A model generated the notes under the pieces. It was not told where the DNA came from. It saw nothing but the letters and a program-made list of their open reading frames with translations, and did no database searches. The position numbers were made by a program, and so were the translations under genes. 13,286 nucleotides of DNA from JADLHS01 sp964553795 (GTDB taxonomy: Bacteria; Verrucomicrobiota; Verrucomicrobiia; Limisphaerales; JADLHS01): positions 1 through 13,286 of the forward strand of contig CAZKMR010000113.1 in the NCBI GenBank assembly GCA_964553795.1, read 5' to 3'. This document shows, piece after piece, positions 1 to 7,289 of this stretch (positions are counted from its first letter, which is position 1; every line of letters starts with the position of its first letter).

Positions 1-116
1 GTCTGCAATACGGCCAAGCCTGCGCTGTCGTAACCGCGATATTCGAGCCGGCGCAACCCTTCGAGCACGATGGGCGACGCGGCTTTTTTACCGATATATC
101 CAATGATTCCGCACAT
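1..116 (-). CDS. glmS: Glutamine--fructose-6-phosphate aminotransferase, N-terminal fragment
   Basis: Only the first 38 codons lie in the window; the gene runs off the left edge. The translation begins MCGIIGYIGKK and continues LRRLEYRGYDSAG. This is the signature of the GlmS glutaminase (Ntn-hydrolase) domain, in which Cys2 becomes the N-terminal nucleophile after Met removal. GlmS uses glutamine to convert fructose 6-phosphate to glucosamine 6-phosphate in the cytoplasm, the entry to UDP-GlcNAc for peptidoglycan and LPS. The ATG at 116-114 is certain because Cys2 must follow it directly. It starts 4 bases after the gmhB-like stop codon, so the two are probably co-transcribed and perhaps translationally coupled; both feed cell-envelope sugar metabolism. 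The isomerase (SIS) domains are outside the window and cannot be judged. Confidence 0.93.
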   Translation of the reverse strand, partial: MCGIIGYIGKKAASPIVLEGLRRLEYRGYDSAGLAVLQ

Positions 117-120
117 GTGA

Positions 121-675
121 TTACTCGTTCTGTTCCAAAATCCAGTCAGCGGCTGCCGCTAAATCATCCACCACCACCGCGCGCGCGAGCGCCGCGGCGG
201 ATTGTTGTTCGGTTTCGCGGCCATAACCAGTGCGCACGAGAATGCTCTGTTGCACGCCCGCATTCCAGCCGCATTCGAGGTCAATCAGTTTGTCCCCGAC
301 CATGAAGGACTTAGCAAGGTCCAAGCCGAATTCGTCCCGCGCCGCAAACAAAAATTCCGGCGCCGGCTTGCGGCCGCGACTCGGCTGGTCCGGCGCTTCC
401 GGCGCGACGTAGAATTTCCGCAGCGCCACGCCGTGCCGGGCGCATTCCTGGAGCAGATACGCATGGACCGCCTCCACGTCCGCCATCGTAAAGTAGCCGC
501 GCCCGACGCCGGACTGGTTCGTCACGACGAACAACTGAAACTCCGCGGCAACGAGTCGCTGCAATGCGGCAAAGACGCCGCGCGGAAAGACCACGTCGGC
601 GACGCGATGCAGATAATGCCGATCTTCAATCAGCACCCCATCGCGATCGAGAAATACGGCGCGCGCCCGATTCAT
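121..675 (-). CDS. GmhB-like HAD-IIIA phosphatase (heptose bisphosphate phosphatase family)
   Basis: This 184-residue HAD hydrolase matches the size of the GmhB/HisB-N family. GmhB removes the 7-phosphate of D-glycero-D-manno-heptose 1,7-bisphosphate in LPS inner-core heptose synthesis. All HAD motifs are visible: motif I FLDRDGVL (Asp10, Asp12), motif II VVTNQSGVGRGYF (Thr52), motif III Lys103 in RKPAPEF, and motif IV VGDKLIDLECG (Asp128, Asp132). The frame stays open upstream to 801, but the first 42 codons there overlap the neighbouring pseudopilin gene and are basic low-complexity sequence. The ATG at 675 puts motif I at the usual distance from the N-terminus. The Cys/His zinc loop of classical GmhB, normally just before the RKP motif, is absent: residues 90-102 contain no Cys or His. 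The exact substrate is therefore uncertain, and a related sugar-phosphate phosphatase is possible. It lies upstream of glmS. Confidence 0.82.
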   Translation of the reverse strand: MNRARAVFLDRDGVLIEDRHYLHRVADVVFPRGVFAALQRLVAAEFQLFVVTNQSGVGRGYFTMADVEAVHAYLLQECARHGVALRKFYVAPEAPDQPSRGRKPAPEFLFAARDEFGLDLAKSFMVGDKLIDLECGWNAGVQQSILVRTGYGRETEQQSAAALARAVVVDDLAAAADWILEQNE

Positions 676-712
676 CCGCGCCAAGGTGCGGAAGCGCCGC
701 GCGGTTGGCAAC

Positions 713-1429
713 TCATGGTTCCCAAACAATCTCCGGATTGTTGGTGCGGCCCCGGTTCGCGGCGAAGTCCCAATACGCCGCCGTTTTGAAGCGCGCCGCA
801 TGGCCGTCGAGAAACGTGAACTGCGCGCCCTGCGAATGCAGATTGGTGTGCACGTAATTGGGCGTGCCTACGCCCGGCAGGTTTTTGCTGTCGAACAACC
901 ACACCACCGCGCTGTGCTGGCGCAAGGACGTAATCCGCACTGGGCGATTGGCGACGCCCGTGCCGTTGACATTTTCGTTCAGGCAATAGTGAAAGAGGTT
1001 GTTCCCATTGCTTCGGCGGGGATTGCTGGGACAAATCCAAATCGTCTGGCCGATACTGGCGGTGGGATCTTTGCGCCAGGGCATGTCGTGATACCGCGGC
1101 AAGCCGAGTACTTGGGGTAATTGAATGTACCAACCGTTGTTGGTGGCGCTGTCACTGGGATTGGGCGTGCCATCAGGCGGCAGAAAATCATCGTGATCCG
1201 TCACGTAAATTTGCGTGGCGAGCCCCCACTGCTTGAGATTGTTAAGACAGGTGGCAGCACGGGCTTTTTCCTTGGCCCGCCCCAGCGCGGGCAACAGCAG
1301 CGCCGCAAGAATGGCAATGATGGCAATGACCACCAGCAACTCAATCAACGTGAAGGCCGGTCGCACGGACGCAGCGGGGGTGGCGCGGGTTGGCGAACAG
1401 TTCATCGGAACGCGGTTGTTCGACCGCAT
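713..1429 (-). CDS. Prepilin-type N-terminal cleavage/methylation protein, H-X9-DG type
   Basis: This 238-residue protein carries a class III (type IV pilin-like) signal. A short basic leader is followed by AFTLIELLVVIAIIAILAAL, with predicted prepilin-peptidase cleavage before Phe26, the conserved Glu at mature position 5 (Glu30), and a hydrophobic helix of about 20 residues. The C-terminal part has an H-X9-DG motif (His198, Asp208-Gly209), a hallmark of the expanded pseudopilin families of Planctomycetes and Verrucomicrobia. Such proteins are thought to be processed in the inner membrane and to assemble into, or associate with, pseudopilus-like structures; the role of this one is unknown. 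The start is ambiguous: ATG 1429 and ATG 1405 (residue 9) both precede the leader and neither has a Shine-Dalgarno sequence. An intrinsic terminator ends only about 20 bases upstream of ATG 1429. The gmhB-like gene begins 37 bases downstream. Confidence 0.88.
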   Translation of the reverse strand: MRSNNRVPMNCSPTRATPAASVRPAFTLIELLVVIAIIAILAALLLPALGRAKEKARAATCLNNLKQWGLATQIYVTDHDDFLPPDGTPNPSDSATNNGWYIQLPQVLGLPRYHDMPWRKDPTASIGQTIWICPSNPRRSNGNNLFHYCLNENVNGTGVANRPVRITSLRQHSAVVWLFDSKNLPGVGTPNYVHTNLHSQGAQFTFLDGHAARFKTAAYWDFAANRGRTNNPEIVWEP

Positions 1430-1450
1430 TGTGGGAACAATTCAGCCCCA

Positions 1451-1485
1451 CGCAAAATAAAAAGGGCGACCCGGAGGTCGCCCTT
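1451..1485 (-). terminator. Rho-independent terminator of the large exported protein gene
   Basis: A perfect 10-bp stem (1462-1471 paired with 1476-1485, arms AAGGGCGACC and GGTCGCCCTT) has a 4-base loop. On the minus strand it is followed by a T-rich run (TTTTATTTTG). It lies 28 bases past the TAA at 1514, exactly where a terminator for that gene belongs. It is the only textbook intrinsic terminator in the window. Confidence 0.9.
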
Positions 1486-1513
1486 GGAAATGGCAATCTT
1501 GCAGTCGCTGCAA

Positions 1514-3777
1514 TTATGGATAGACCAAACGGAAATATTTTTCCGCGTCGGTTGCCGGCACCATGTAGGGGCTGACGGCNNNNNNNNNNNNNNNNNNNNN
1601 NNNNNNNNNNNNNNNNNNNNNNNNNNNNNNNNNNNNNNNNNNNNNNNNNNNNNNNNNNNNNNNNNNNNNNNNNNNNNNNCCAAACGGAAATATTTTTCCG
1701 CGTCGGTTGCCGGCACCATGTAGGGGCTGACGGCTCCCGGAACATTGGTGTAAGTGCCGGTTACGAAGGGTGCAGCTTGCAACTGAAAGGCCGGATTGGA
1801 CCAGGTCAACGTCACGTTGCCCGCGGCGTAACTGATGTCGAGCGGGATGGGGGCGGGCGTGACGGAAGTGAACACCTGCGCAAACGTCGAGCCCACCAGC
1901 AAATCATCGATGCTCATGCTGCCGATGCCGGTGGATTGCCGGAAAGCGATACCATAAGCGGTGATGGTCGAGGAGGTATCAGTGGAATTCGCCTGTTGCG
2001 AGGACTCCGAAGCCGGATTAACCCAGAGAGTGGCCTCGGCGGTGGCGGTGTTATACCGAGAGATAACGACGTAATCCTGGTTGAGGGAAAGTTCCTGCGG
2101 GAAGAACGACGGCGTGAAGCTCGAACTTGAAATCCCCAACCGATATTTCCCAGCAGTCGCCCCGTTGGTGCTGGCGAAAACGCGCCCTCGATAGGCGCCG
2201 TTGAAGGCGTAAACATGGGTGAAATACTCACCGACACCCGACGCGGTCGGCAGACCCGAGAGATTGACGATGAATCGGGTATAAAGCAATTGCCCGCCCG
2301 TGTTCAGGATTGGCGCACTGGTAAACCAGCGGTTGATGTCTTCGCTGGCGTTGTTGGTCAGAAATAATTCGCCAGCGACGACCTGGGTTTGATTCGTATC
2401 CGACGTACCCGCACTGTGGGTGGTCCACAATCCAGCGGAATTCAGAACGATCGAGCCATCCGCGTAGGAGAAATCATCGGCGAGCAACACACCATTGTCA
2501 GGGTAGGCCGTGAGGATGAAGGTGGTCGGCACACTGAACGTCCCGTCATTGACGGTCACCGTCACGGTCGTAAACCCGGCAAAGGTATTCGTCAGAAAGA
2601 GGGTGCGGGTCGCACCACTGACTTGAATCCCGATGTTTGAGTCGGGCAGCACCAACTGATCCGAAGAGGTGGCGGTAACAGTCAAACTGGCCGGCGCGGT
2701 CTCGTTGTCGCCGACAGTGAACACGATTGGCCCAGCGACGCCATTGACCGGAGCGATTTGATTGGGCACGGAAGTAATCGTGGGCAGCCCAACCGTGATG
2801 GAAAAACTGTTCGTTGCTGTTTCGCTGTTTCCATCGGTCACCACGACTTCAATGTTGGCCACACCTTGTTGGCCGGCAGCCGGGGTCACGGTAAGAGTGC
2901 GATTTCCGCCAGAGCCACCGAAGGTCAGGTTCGCAGGGTTATTGGGGACCAAGGTTGAATTGTCGGAAGTCGCAGCGACCGTCAGGCTGGCGGCAGGCGT
3001 TTCGACGTCGCTGACGAGAAACGGCAGCGGCCCGGTGTTCGAGTTGGCCGGAATGCTGACGTCCACCAGTCCAGAGATGGAAGGCGGGCCACCGATGGTT
3101 TGCACATCGGCAAATGTGGTGCCCACAAGCAGATCATCCACGGTGAGAACGCCCATGCCAGCGCCACCGGAAGTGGATTGGCGCAAACTCACGTTGTAAA
3201 CGGGGATTGTTGAAGGCGGGTCAATCGAATCAGCGCGGCTCGTTATAGCGGACTCGGACGTCGGATTGATCCACAAAGTCGAAAGTCCGGTTGCGGCGTC
3301 GTAACGAACGACCAGTTTGTATTCGACCCCTAGAGACAAATCGACTGGGATATTGCTCGAAGTGCCACTACTGGAAGCGATGCCGACGCGAAATGCTCCG
3401 GCACCCGCTCCCGAGACAGTAGCCCAAACACGGCCACGGAAGCCCGTGCCTGTATCACGGTAATGCCAAAAATAACCACCAGCTCCCGCAGGCAAGGCGG
3501 AAAAATTGACCTTGAAACTTGCGTATAAGAATCCGCTGTTATACGGCCCACCCGAGAGTCCTGCACTCACGTCTTCAGATTCCAACTGACTGAGGTTGAC
3601 CACGCCGGAGGCAACGTCTACTTGGCTTGCGCTGCCACTGTGGTTCGTCCACACGCCACCCGAATTGGCCGTGATACTGCCATCGGGATAGGAGAACGAG
3701 TCGTTGAATATGAGCGTAGCTTGGGAGCTGAATACGAACGCTCCGAACGCTGCGAGCGCTATTTGGAGTTTCTTCAT
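1514..3777 (-). CDS. Large exported protein with two LamG-like and two Ig/cadherin-like domains
   Basis: With the false gap removed (155 surplus bases, 1525-1679), the gene is 2109 bases and encodes 702 residues ending YFRLVYP, stop TAA 1516-1514. An N-terminal Sec signal peptide is visible (MKKLQIALAAFGAFVFSSQA, cleavage after Ala20). Domains: a concanavalin/LamG-like beta-sandwich at about 24-225 (from DSFSYPDGSI to VDDLLVGTTF); two Ig/cadherin-like repeats at about 231-329 and 331-425; a second copy of the LamG-like domain at about 432-633 (DDFSYADGSI to IDDLLVGSTF); and a roughly 60-residue C-terminal module of the VTLTW...FQLQ...YFRL type. This is probably a secreted or cell-surface binding or adhesion protein; no catalytic residues are evident. 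It sits between two pseudopilin genes of the same strand. As deposited, the gap shifts the frame by two, so automatic annotation will give a wrong C-terminus running to about 1402. The ligand is unknown. Confidence 0.85.
1525..1579. repeat. Left copy of a 55-bp exact duplication bordering the N block
   Basis: These 55 bases are identical to 1680-1734 and directly touch the N run. They encode the end of the large exported protein (residues of the VPATDAEKYFRL stretch). The identity extends exactly to the Ns on each side, the pattern of an unmerged contig overlap rather than a biological repeat. Confidence 0.95.
1580..1679. other. 100-N scaffold gap, probably artefactual
   Basis: The run is exactly 100 Ns, a conventional placeholder length. 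Because the 55-bp flanks are identical, overlapping them closes the gap and restores an in-frame C-terminus (YFRLVYP, then stop) for the gene that crosses it. Probably no DNA is missing here. Confidence 0.93.
1680..1734. repeat. Right copy of the 55-bp exact duplication bordering the N block
   Basis: Identical to 1525-1579; see that entry. This copy is in the correct frame with the upstream part of the large exported protein gene. Confidence 0.95.
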
Positions 3778-3898
3778 AGGACTTAGTTTTTACGGGTCAA
3801 TGCCGGCTTGTCTTTTACTGATCCGGCGGGTTTGGTTCTTTGTTGCTTCGGAATTAAAACCAGGGTTGCTCCAACTGACGATAATCAACCTCGGCACA

Positions 3899-4663
3899 TC
3901 AGTTCGGTGTGGTTGCGGTTGGGTACCAATAGAGTGGCCGACTCACAGACCATTCGACCGCAGCACTGCCAACATCACGAATGAAGTCATTGGTCTTGGC
4001 GGATCGGGCGCTGCCGTCGCACAAGACAAACATGCCTCGTTGTTCATGTCGCCCGACTGCGTATTTATCAATGACGTTCGACTGTGCCGCCCCGGCTGTT
4101 GGACTGTTTCCGTCGGATTCAGAGAAAAGTATGGTATCGGAGGGCCGGGGGAGAGTCGATAGCCTGGTTTGCCGAACCCCTGTGGCACGGGTGGACTTGT
4201 TGATGCACAGTCGACCATTCTCGGCATACATGAAATACGCCTTGGCTAGCGAGGGGGTAAAACTGGGCTGGGCCGCGGAAGGACAAGCATACAGCAGCCG
4301 CGTGCCGGGCAGCGGCGGATTGGGCGGCGTGGACTGATACAACTTCACCATGGACGGCTGGTTGATAAAAACGGAAACTTGATTATACCAAGCATCCACG
4401 TTCTGCGGATCAATAATGGGCAAGACGGTATTCCCCTCCTCTGGAACTTCGTCCCGATAATCCTCAGAATAGAGCATACAGGCCAAGCCCCATTGCTTCA
4501 TGTTGCTCAAACAAGAAGTTGCCTGGGCTTTGGATTTGGCTTTCGACAAGGCCGGCAGCAGCATCGCGGCGAGAATGGCGATGATGGCAATTACAACGAG
4601 AAGTTCGATCAGCGTGAAAGCAAGCGTGCGTTTGGTGACGGGATGGTGGTGCATAGACTGCAT
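3899..4663 (-). CDS. Prepilin-type N-terminal cleavage/methylation protein, H-X9-DG type
   Basis: This 254-residue pseudopilin-like protein has a short leader with several His and basic residues, then AFTLIELLVVIAIIAILAAM. Predicted cleavage is before Phe16, and Glu20 is the conserved mature position 5. A KAKSKAQATSCLSNMKQWGL segment follows the helix, as in the sister protein at 713-1429. An H-X9-DG motif is present (His206, Asp216-Gly217), and the protein ends YWYPTATTPN, a tail I associate with Verrucomicrobia. It is probably an inner-membrane or pseudopilus-associated protein of the type II secretion/type IV pilus superfamily; the specific role is unknown. It is transcribed toward the large exported protein, whose gene starts 121 bases downstream. 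ATG 4663 is used; ATG 4654 (residue 4) is equally possible. No Shine-Dalgarno is seen. Confidence 0.9.
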   Translation of the reverse strand: MQSMHHHPVTKRTLAFTLIELLVVIAIIAILAAMLLPALSKAKSKAQATSCLSNMKQWGLACMLYSEDYRDEVPEEGNTVLPIIDPQNVDAWYNQVSVFINQPSMVKLYQSTPPNPPLPGTRLLYACPSAAQPSFTPSLAKAYFMYAENGRLCINKSTRATGVRQTRLSTLPRPSDTILFSESDGNSPTAGAAQSNVIDKYAVGRHEQRGMFVLCDGSARSAKTNDFIRDVGSAAVEWSVSRPLYWYPTATTPN

Positions 4664-5180
4664 CGTGGGCAGGTAGTGTGGATGGCCAATTTGGTCTTAC
4701 GGCGAAGCGGTTTCAGCTTGGGCCGCTTCTTACAACGGTTCAGTTTTCGCTACGACTCTAGAGTGGACACTTGAAATTGCAAGAGTTTCCACCCGCAAAC
4801 TTATTAACATCTTTGTGGCAACCAGTTGTCGCCAGCGTTACAGATTGACGGTGCTCCCGACCTAATTCTTCAGCGGGAAAAGAACTCCTTCGACCGCGCT
4901 CGCACTTCGGGAGGCTGCCACACCATTCAGCACTCCGTATGCCTCCCCGGTCGGGTCGAGCCACCGCCCGATTCTTACGCCAAATCTTCCATATTCTAAT
5001 CGCGACGAACCTGGCACCACGAAACAATCGCCCGGCGAAAGTATTCAACCTGAGCAAATTCCCACAGCACACCTATGTCATTACCGCGCGGGTTCCGGCA
5101 ATTCCGGCAGTTTTCCCTTGCCATCGAATTCCAAGCCACTAAAGGTTGTCGCGGTCAATTTCTCCACTCGCAATGTAATT
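4664..5180. other. Gene-free stretch between divergent genes
   Basis: These 517 bases separate the minus-strand pseudopilin from the plus-strand pstS-like gene. The reading frames here are short, Arg-rich and without recognisable domains. It should hold both promoters, but I could not assign convincing -35/-10 boxes. Visible structure includes a perfect 7-bp inverted repeat GAAGCGG/CCGCTTC (4704-4710 with 4723-4729), a 10-bp palindrome ACTCTAGAGT (4755-4764), and a short tandem TTCCGGCA (5093-5100 and 5102-5109). No clear Pho-box pair was found upstream of the phosphate-binding protein. Confidence 0.6.
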
Positions 5181-6083
5181 ATGAAAACCGTCGCGCGTCT
5201 GCTGTCACGAACGTTTCCTGCAACTCCATCAGCCCACCTGGCGATGCTGGCCGCGTGCAGCTTGCTGTGGGTCGCAGCAGGCTGCAAACCCGGTGAGTCT
5301 CCCACGCCGCCCACCAGCAATTCGCCGGAAAACACCGTGGTGATCCGCGGCTCGAATACCATCGGCGAGGAACTGGCGCCGCGCTTGATTGCGGAGTTCC
5401 GCAAACAGCATCCGAAAATCAGTTTCGACCTGGAAACCAAGGCGACCGGCTATGGCATGGCGGCGTTGCGCGTCGGGCAATGCGACATCGCCGCCGCCTC
5501 GCGCCCCGCCATCGAGGCCGATCTGGAACTGGCCCAGGAAGCGAAGTTGGAAATGAACGACCACATCATCGGCGCCTACAGTGTGGCAGTCGTCGTCAAC
5601 GCCAACAATCCCGTGGCGAATCTCACCAAGCAACAGGTGCACGACATCTTCACCGGTAAGATTGCCAATTGGAAAGACGTCGGCGGACCGGATGCGGCGG
5701 TTCACATTTACATTCGCGACCCAATCTCCGGCACGCATTTGGGCTTTCAGGAAATCGCCCTGGACAACGAAGCGTATGCCTCGCATCCCAAACTCGCCAC
5801 CAACTACATGGGCGTCGTCAACGGCGTGGCATCGGATCCACACGGCATCGGTTACGCGGGCTTTGCGATGGCCAAGACTCGCGGCGTCCGCGCGGTGAGC
5901 ATTGACGGCGTAGCAGCCACGGACGCCACGGTGCATGCGGGCAAATATCCGTTCGCGCGCGTGCTGCGCTTCTACACGAACAAAGCGAGCGAGTCGCAGC
6001 CGACCAAAGATTTCATCGCATTTGTGCTCTCCGCGGACGGGCAAAAGGTCCTCCAGGAAATGGGTTTTACCCAAAAACCCTGA
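5181..6083 (+). CDS. PstS-like phosphate ABC transporter substrate-binding lipoprotein
   Basis: This 300-residue protein of the PstS-type periplasmic binding superfamily captures inorganic phosphate outside the inner membrane. The N-terminal signal ends in a lipobox-like AAGC (Cys35), so it is probably lipid-anchored; the Ala at -3 makes the box imperfect. Family features are RGSNTIGEELAPRLIAEF (about 56-73), the domain-crossing AAASRPA (105-111), HDIFTGKIANWKDVGG (154-169), the anion-binding SGT (183-185) in IRDPISGTHLGF, and GIGYAG (222-227). The length is normal. The frame is open back to a TTG at 5118, but ATG 5181 places the signal peptide correctly. No pstC, pstA or pstB is adjacent, so it is an orphan binding protein or supplies a distant transporter. 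A perfect 7-bp inverted repeat overlaps its last codons (6062-6080). Another oxyanion ligand is possible. Confidence 0.85.
   Translation: MKTVARLLSRTFPATPSAHLAMLAACSLLWVAAGCKPGESPTPPTSNSPENTVVIRGSNTIGEELAPRLIAEFRKQHPKISFDLETKATGYGMAALRVGQCDIAAASRPAIEADLELAQEAKLEMNDHIIGAYSVAVVVNANNPVANLTKQQVHDIFTGKIANWKDVGGPDAAVHIYIRDPISGTHLGFQEIALDNEAYASHPKLATNYMGVVNGVASDPHGIGYAGFAMAKTRGVRAVSIDGVAATDATVHAGKYPFARVLRFYTNKASESQPTKDFIAFVLSADGQKVLQEMGFTQKP
6062..6080 (+). repeat. Inverted repeat at the 3' end of the pstS-like gene
   Basis: GGGTTTT (6062-6068) and AAAACCC (6074-6080) form a perfect 7-bp stem with a 5-base loop immediately before the TGA. No T-run follows, so it is not a standard intrinsic terminator; it may act as an mRNA 3' structure or be chance. 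Confidence 0.4.
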
Positions 6084-6149
6084 CGCGCTAGCCTCACGGA
6101 ATCGTTGCCGGGTTTTGCGCCGCGCTCCGTTTCACGCCATAATACGCCG

Positions 6150-7268
6150 GTGAAAATCGGTTTAATTGCGAGCCTCACGTTGAGTGGGTTGACCTTGGGC
6201 GGAATGGCCGGCGCCGCCACGGCGACGACGTGGCCGATGTATCGCGGGCAACCGGCGCTGACCGGAGTGGCCGCAGGCCAATTGCCCTCCCAACCCAAAC
6301 TCTTGTGGACCTTCCGAACCGGCGGCCCGGTCAAATCGTCCGCGGCCATCGTCGGCAATCGCGTTTTCATTGGCTCTGACGATCACACGTTATACGCGCT
6401 GGATTTCGCGACCGGCCAAAAAATCTGGACCTTCACCAACAGCGACGCGATTGAATCCTCCCCGTTGGTTTTAAACGACACCGTGTATGTGGGCGCGAAC
6501 GACGCGCATCTCTATGCGTTGGACGCGACGACCGGCGCGCTGCGGTGGAAATTCGAGACGGGCGACAAGGTCATCAGCGCGCCGAACTGGTTCGCCGCGG
6601 ATGGCAAAACCAATCTCCTGGTCGGCAGCTATGATTTCCGGTTGTATTGCCTCGAGGCTGCGACAGGCCAAAGCAACTGGATTTATGAAACCGGCAATTA
6701 CATCAATGGCACACCGGCGGTTGCGGACGGGTTGGTGACGTTTGGCGGGTGTGACGGCATTCTTTACTCGGTCGCGATTACCAACGGCAGTCTCGTCGCC
6801 AGCAATGACATCGGCGCACCCATCGCCGCGTCGGTCGCGGTGGCCGACAGTTGCGCCTACTTCGGTCATTATGAAAATCGTTTCGTCGCCGCCGATTTGA
6901 AAGCCAACACCAATCGCTGGAGTTTTCGCGACCGGCAGTTCCCCTATTTTTCTTCCCCGGCCGTGACGGCGGAGCGTGTCATTTTTGGCGGGCGCGACAA
7001 GAAATTGCATTGTGTGAACCGCAGCAACGGAGAACTGGTGTGGAACTTTGCGACCCGCGGACGCGTGGACAGTTCGCCGGTCGTCTGCGATGACAAAGTG
7101 GTGTTCGGCTCGGACGATGGCCGGGTTTATCTCGTGACCCTGGCGGAAGGCCGCGAACTCTGGTCGTATGAAATCGGCCAGGCGATTGCCAGTTCTCCGG
7201 CGGTGGCCGCGGGCAAATTCGTCATCGGCAGCGACGACGGCAATGTTTATTGCTTCGGTGCGCCGTGA
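6150..7268 (+). CDS. Exported PQQ-like (BamB-type) beta-propeller protein
   Basis: This 372-residue protein has a Sec signal peptide (MKIGLIASLTLSGLTLGGMA, cleavage near Ala23 or Ala25) and eight consecutive PQQ-like repeats that would make an eight-bladed propeller. Each repeat follows the pattern W-x-F/Y, then SSPAV, F/Y-x-GS-x-D, L-Y-x-L, TG. Repeat starts are recognisable at LLWTF, KIWTF, LRWKF, SNWIY, LVASN, NRWSF, LVWNF and ELWSY. Blade 5 is the most divergent and lacks the Trp. Such propellers usually mediate protein-protein contacts, as BamB does in outer-membrane assembly. No quinone-binding or dehydrogenase motif is evident, so an enzyme role is unlikely. GTG 6150 is preferred over the upstream TTG 6105 because it starts directly at the signal peptide. 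It lies 66 bases after the pstS-like gene, possibly in the same transcript, and faces the GpgS-like gene 21 bases away. Confidence 0.85.
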   Translation: MKIGLIASLTLSGLTLGGMAGAATATTWPMYRGQPALTGVAAGQLPSQPKLLWTFRTGGPVKSSAAIVGNRVFIGSDDHTLYALDFATGQKIWTFTNSDAIESSPLVLNDTVYVGANDAHLYALDATTGALRWKFETGDKVISAPNWFAADGKTNLLVGSYDFRLYCLEAATGQSNWIYETGNYINGTPAVADGLVTFGGCDGILYSVAITNGSLVASNDIGAPIAASVAVADSCAYFGHYENRFVAADLKANTNRWSFRDRQFPYFSSPAVTAERVIFGGRDKKLHCVNRSNGELVWNFATRGRVDSSPVVCDDKVVFGSDDGRVYLVTLAEGRELWSYEIGQAIASSPAVAAGKFVIGSDDGNVYCFGAP

Positions 7269-7289
7269 ACCGCGCCGCACCGACGCGCG

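Noticed and set aside
202..789. Plus-strand 195-codon open frame
   Set aside because: Antisense shadow of the GmhB-like gene; no domain, whereas the minus strand has all HAD motifs.
1402..1579. Continuation of the large exported protein past the Ns to 1402
   Set aside because: The frame is shifted by the artefactual 155 bases; the residues after the gap are an out-of-frame reading of the duplicated 55-mer and intergenic DNA, passing through the terminator.
4758..5072. Minus-strand 104-codon frame in the gene-free stretch
   Set aside because: Arg- and Cys-rich with no motif, no start signal and no neighbour logic; judged a chance frame.
5060..5180. Pho box upstream of the pstS-like gene
   Set aside because: Single TGTCAT-like and TTGTC-like words occur, but not as the two spaced direct repeats needed.
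5229..6074. Minus-strand 281-codon open frame opposite the pstS-like gene
   Set aside because: Antisense to a clear PstS-family protein; its His/Arg/Gly-rich composition is typical of GC-rich shadow frames.
6471..7280. Minus-strand 269-codon open frame opposite the propeller gene
   Set aside because: Shadow of the repeated PQQ-like codons; no recognisable domain.
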